Shown piece after piece: positions 60,814-64,000 of a stretch of 64,000 bases of DNA. Below the pieces are notes generated by a model. It was not told the DNA's origin and searched no databases. It saw nothing but the letters and a program-made list of their open reading frames with translations. Position 1 is the stretch's first letter, and the number at the start of each line of letters is the position of its first letter. The translations under genes and the position numbers were made by a program. The DNA comes from Bacillus sp. M6-12 (GTDB taxonomy: Bacteria > Bacillota > Bacilli > Bacillales > DSM-1321), in the NCBI RefSeq assembly GCF_002860285.1, contig NZ_PGVF01000017.1:1-64000 (forward strand). The letters are read 5' to 3'.

Positions 60814-61362
60814 ATGAAGAATGAGTTTCTTAATACATTGGAGGCTGGTTTACGGCATATACCTGAGACAGACCGGGAGGAAATGCTATATGATTTCAAG
60901 GAGCATTTTGAAGTTGGTTTTGCGGAAGGAAGGACTTATAAAGAACTAAGCGAGGAATTAGGAAGCCCAAAGGAAATTCTCAAGGATTTATTGACGGATT
61001 ACACCATTTCCAAAGCGGAAAGTGAAAAATCAGTGAAAAACGTCTCAAGAGCAATGGTGGCAGTGATATCACTTAGCTTTCTTAATCTTATTTTTGTTCT
61101 TGGACCCGTCCTTACCATTGTCGGGGTGTATATTGCGCTTTGTGCAGTTGCGATTGCCTTTACACTTTCACCGCTTGCAATTCTTACATCCGGATATTTT
61201 ACTGATGAATATACTGTAAGATTTTTTACAGCCCTGACATTAAGCAGCCTTGGAGTACTATTGGGTGCAGGTGCTGTTTCGCTAGGAAAGTTTCTATACA
61301 ATTTGATTTTAAAATATATAAAAATGAATTCCAGAATTATTAAAGGGGAGAAGGCAGTATGA
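60814..61362 (+). CDS. DUF1700 family membrane protein
   Basis: 182 residues. The N-terminal cytoplasmic DUF1700 helical part (about 1-70: EEMLYDFKEHFEVGFAEGRT, then YKELSEELGSPKEILKDLL) is followed by three or four membrane spans (about 85-165). ATG 60814 has AGGGGG 7 nt upstream; TTG 60811 is too close. It lies 11 nt after the PadR gene and overlaps the next gene by 4 nt (ATGA). The function is unknown; sensor or envelope-stress roles are proposed for such loci. Confidence 0.83.
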   Translation: MKNEFLNTLEAGLRHIPETDREEMLYDFKEHFEVGFAEGRTYKELSEELGSPKEILKDLLTDYTISKAESEKSVKNVSRAMVAVISLSFLNLIFVLGPVLTIVGVYIALCAVAIAFTLSPLAILTSGYFTDEYTVRFFTALTLSSLGVLLGAGAVSLGKFLYNLILKYIKMNSRIIKGEKAV

Positions 61363-62312
61363 GAAAGTTTGTGTATGGTGCGTTAGCAACCTTAATTGTA
61401 GGTATTGTCGGGCTAGTATTGACAGTCAATGCAGGGAATGGATTCTCGTTCAATACAGTGGGGATTGATAAAAAGGAAGAAGTGAATGGAAAGAAAATTA
61501 CCTCTGTCAAGGTAGAATCACCAAGTACAGACGTTTTCCTAGCTTCGGCAGACCAGGAGGATATATCCATAGAATTGACAGGTGAGGTTTCTCAAAAATT
61601 AAAAAATGATTTTACTATGGAAGTCAAAGAAGACGGCGACACCTTATTTGTAGAGGTACAACGGAAGAATAAGATGAAGATCAGCATTGCTCCTCAGATT
61701 CAAAGGGTAAAGCTTCATATTAGAGTTCCGGAAAAGGTATATAAATCAATTGCAATCAGCACGTCTTCAGGAGACATTGATTTCAAAAATTTGGAGGCGA
61801 AAGTGATTGATTTGCATTCTTCTTCAGGTGACATTGCCGCGGCTAACGGCATTGCAGAAACTACCTATTCTCTAAATGCATCAAGCGGAGATATCAAGGG
61901 AACTGGCAATAAGGCTCAAAAGCTTTCTGTTTCCGTCAGCAGCGGAGATATTAATCTAAAGAATTCAGACGCAAAAGAGAACAGCCTAAGCTCTTCTTCG
62001 GGTGAAATAATCATTGATGATCTTAAAGGTGCGATTAACGTGAAATCTTCCTCAGGTGATATTCGTTTTGCCTCAAAGGAGTTAGTAAATCATGTTAATG
62101 CAGAAGCTACAAGCGGAGATATTGAAATGGATTTTGTGGAGGCACCGCAATCAGCTGTATTAAATTTCAGCAGCAGCTCAGGAGATGGAAAGGCAAATTT
62201 GGATGGAATGAGTTTTGATGAGAAATCAGAACATTCAATCGAAGGAAAAGTGGGTGATGGTGAGCATGTCATTAAAGTAAAAACAAGCTCGGGAGACTTT
62301 GAAATAAACTAA
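61359..62312 (+). CDS. DUF4097 family beta-solenoid protein
   Basis: 317 residues. N-terminal membrane span (about 4-24: VYGALATLIVGIVGLVLTV) then an exported part. From about residue 128 it has nine repeats of the type SSSGDI (STSSGDIDF, SSSGDIAAA, ASSGDIKG, VSSGDINL and so on), typical of the DUF4097 right-handed solenoid. Anchored, outward or periplasm-like topology is expected. Overlaps the DUF1700 gene by 4 nt, so the three-gene operon is tightly coupled. Molecular role unknown. Confidence 0.87.
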   Translation: MRKFVYGALATLIVGIVGLVLTVNAGNGFSFNTVGIDKKEEVNGKKITSVKVESPSTDVFLASADQEDISIELTGEVSQKLKNDFTMEVKEDGDTLFVEVQRKNKMKISIAPQIQRVKLHIRVPEKVYKSIAISTSSGDIDFKNLEAKVIDLHSSSGDIAAANGIAETTYSLNASSGDIKGTGNKAQKLSVSVSSGDINLKNSDAKENSLSSSSGEIIIDDLKGAINVKSSSGDIRFASKELVNHVNAEATSGDIEMDFVEAPQSAVLNFSSSSGDGKANLDGMSFDEKSEHSIEGKVGDGEHVIKVKTSSGDFEIN

Positions 62313-62320
62313 GAAAGCTG

Positions 62321-62345
62321 AACCTTGCATCCTGCAAGGTTTTTA
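62321..62345 (+). terminator. Terminator of the PadR operon
   Basis: AACCTTGCA/TGCAAGGTT perfect 9-bp stem with 3-nt loop and T run. Confidence 0.85.
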
Positions 62346-62505
62346 TGCTTCCTATGAAACGTGTACTCTTTTGAACTTTAAGGAATTGTGCTTGTACATG
62401 TGATAATATTAAACAGATTCGTGTCAACTTGGATAAAACAGGGTAGAATAAAAATGGAAATTTATAAAGTTACGAAGCAGTTTTGCTATATAGAAGGAGA
62501 AGTGT

Positions 62506-63681
62506 ATGAACGAAATAATAAAGGATCTGAAACCATTTATACATAAAGGCTGGGAAAGTGCGGCATTCGAAAATCCAACGCCTATTCAAGCGAAAGCCAT
62601 TCCTGTTATTCTGCAAGGGAATGACTTAATTGCTGAGTCACCTACAGGAACCGGCAAAACCCTTGCCTATTTGCTGCCCTTACTGGAAAAAATCGACCCG
62701 GAAAAGCAAAATGTCCAAGCCGTCATCCTGGCATCATCAAGGGAGCTTGTGATGCAGATCAGTGAGGAAATCAGGATTTGGGCCGGGGACAGCGGCATAA
62801 CCGGTGCGTCTTTTATTGGCGGGGCTAATCCAAAAAGGCAGCTTGATAAGCTGAAAAAGCGGCCGCAAATTATTGCAGGAACCCCAGGACGGGTATTTGA
62901 ATTAATTCAGCAGAAGAAAATCAAAATGCATGAAGTTAAGACAATTGTTCTTGATGAAGGCGATCAGCTTCTTGTCCCAGAACATCTGAGTACGATCAGC
63001 AATATAATCAAGTCAACATTAAAGGAACGCCAGGTACTGCTTTTCTCTGCAACACTGCCGCCAAAGACTGAGGAAATTGCAAGAGAGTTAACCGTTGAAC
63101 CGGAAATTATCCGTATTGGCAGGGATGAAAATATTCCTTCTAAAGTGGACCACGTTTATATTTTATGTGAGCCGAGAGATAAAATAAAAATTCTTGAAAA
63201 GCTATCCAGGGTGAATGGGATGAAAGGGCTGGCATTCGCAAATGACATTGGAGAAATAAATGTTATTAGTGAGAAGCTGCAATTCAATGGTATTGAGCTG
63301 GCTGTTCTCCATGCTGAAACCAAAAAAAGTGAAAGGGAAGCGGCCCTAAAGAATTTCAGATCAGGAAAGTTCCCATTGCTTTTAGCGACCGATGTAGCCG
63401 CAAGAGGGCTGGATATAAAAAGTTTATCAGCTGTGATTCATGTAAATCTCCCGCATAATGCAGATCAGTATATTCACCGCTCAGGCCGCACAGGCCGGGC
63501 AGGTGCTTCTGGTACCGTAATTTCAATAGCAACTGAACGGGAAGTAAGAGAACTGAAGCAATTTGCTAAAGAACTGAATATTACAGTCAGTGAAAAAACA
63601 CTTTATAAGGGAGAAATTGCTGACATAAGGCCGCCGAGGACCGCATTTAATAAGAAGCAAAGTCCCAAGAGCGGCCGCTGA
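62506..63681 (+). CDS. yfmL: DEAD-box family RNA helicase (YfmL-like)
   Basis: 391 residues. Helicase motifs in order: Q motif PTPIQAKAIP, I PTGTGKT, Ib GTPGRV, II DEGD instead of DEAD, III SAT, V ATDVAARGLDI and VI HRSGRTGR. It unwinds RNA duplexes with ATP in the cytoplasm. Length and order resemble YfmL, linked in B. subtilis to 50S ribosome assembly at low temperature. The motif II change to DEGD keeps the Walker B acid pair. Ribosome site GAAGGAGAA. Confidence 0.85.
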   Translation: MNEIIKDLKPFIHKGWESAAFENPTPIQAKAIPVILQGNDLIAESPTGTGKTLAYLLPLLEKIDPEKQNVQAVILASSRELVMQISEEIRIWAGDSGITGASFIGGANPKRQLDKLKKRPQIIAGTPGRVFELIQQKKIKMHEVKTIVLDEGDQLLVPEHLSTISNIIKSTLKERQVLLFSATLPPKTEEIARELTVEPEIIRIGRDENIPSKVDHVYILCEPRDKIKILEKLSRVNGMKGLAFANDIGEINVISEKLQFNGIELAVLHAETKKSEREAALKNFRSGKFPLLLATDVAARGLDIKSLSAVIHVNLPHNADQYIHRSGRTGRAGASGTVISIATEREVRELKQFAKELNITVSEKTLYKGEIADIRPPRTAFNKKQSPKSGR

Positions 63682-63699
63682 TTGAATATATTTTACTGA

Positions 63700-63731
63700 A
63701 ACCCGGCTAAAGATTTTTGGCTGGGTTTTTT
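63700..63731 (+). terminator. Terminator after the helicase gene
   Basis: AACCCGGC/GCTGGGTT stem (one G-T) and T run. Confidence 0.75.
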
Positions 63732-64000
63732 CTATGGAAAAGTGGCGGAGATGCATAAGAAAAACTAATTAATTAAAATATAAAATCACTTAGGAATTAG
63801 TGCCGGTTAGCTTTGCTCACAACGTTTTATTTTGTTAGCATTGCTTAACTGCTTATTCTATTTTCCATGGATGGGCTAGGGTTAAACTCATTTTTACATG
63901 GCATTCGTATTATTTTAAAAGCATTCCTTATGTGAATTTATACCTCAACAATTACTTTTATATTCAGCTAAGTTATATTTTTGCGAGGTGGTAAGCCGGG
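63732..64000 (+). other. End of window: 269 bp, no gene seen
   Basis: AT-rich DNA with GCGAGGTGG at 63984 that could be a ribosome site for a gene starting beyond the window. No repeat, hairpin or operator was recognised. Confidence 0.4.

Overview
The window is a chromosomal segment of a low-GC, Gram-positive, spore-former-type bacterium of the family Bacillaceae. Gene families and lengths match the Bacillus subtilis YclM/YclN-Q, YceC-H, TreP-TreA, NrgAB, YocH and YfmL families. Shine-Dalgarno sites are strong AGGAGG types, TTG/GTG starts are common, and the regulatory signals are Bacillus-like: ECF/sigma-W, sigma-B, Fur, TnrA/GlnR, CcpA cre, WalR and TreR boxes. Intergenic repeats of the kind seen in Cytobacillus/Mesobacillus-like genomes are present. 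No rRNA, tRNA, CRISPR array, insertion sequence or phage gene was recognised. The genus is an inference.

Layout. 1-3.2 kb: an ECF sigma factor, a membrane-anchored beta-propeller protein that is probably its anti-sigma factor, and a secreted protein; sigma gene and secreted-protein gene share one ECF-type promoter motif. 3.4-7.7 kb: a MocR-type regulator that has lost its PLP lysine, a GNAT acetyltransferase, and a dipeptidase/P1-peptidase pair. 7.8-10.5 kb: two DUF2294 (MpsC-like) genes and a STAS gene, with a near-identical structured leader/attenuator before the first and before the third. 10.5-12.5 kb: VOC protein and a sensor-less chemotaxis receptor. 12.7-20.3 kb: Fur-controlled petrobactin-type uptake (yclNOPQ), sigma-B stress genes, aspartokinase (yclM/thrD) and three small genes on the minus strand.

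20.5-35.8 kb is a large Ter stress-response island: ATP-grasp protein, thermonuclease lipoprotein, TerD-vWA protein, YceG, TelA, three TerD paralogues, a four-gene biosynthetic module (HpcH/citrate-lyase-like, two phosphoribosyltransferase-type proteins, HAD phosphatase) and a TerD/zinc-ribbon/TerB fusion. A perfect sigma-W-type promoter (TGAAAC-N16-CGTATA) drives the yceG-telA end, which fits an envelope-stress trigger.

36-49 kb: a heterodimeric ABC exporter, amtB-glnK with two TnrA boxes, a TetR/SDR pair with three copies of one operator, a K+ channel, gabD, an array of about 20-bp phased repeats, remnants of a histidine kinase, and several single genes. 49-64 kb: C4-dicarboxylate transporter with a cre site, a frameshifted pseudogene, a WalR-controlled YocH-like 3D-domain protein, M20 hydrolase, trehalose operon (without treR), a YflT-type stress gene, putP, a PadR-DUF1700-DUF4097 operon and a YfmL-type helicase. 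The strongest leads are the paired DUF2294/STAS leader elements, the Ter island, the ECF/beta-propeller module and the intergenic repeat families.
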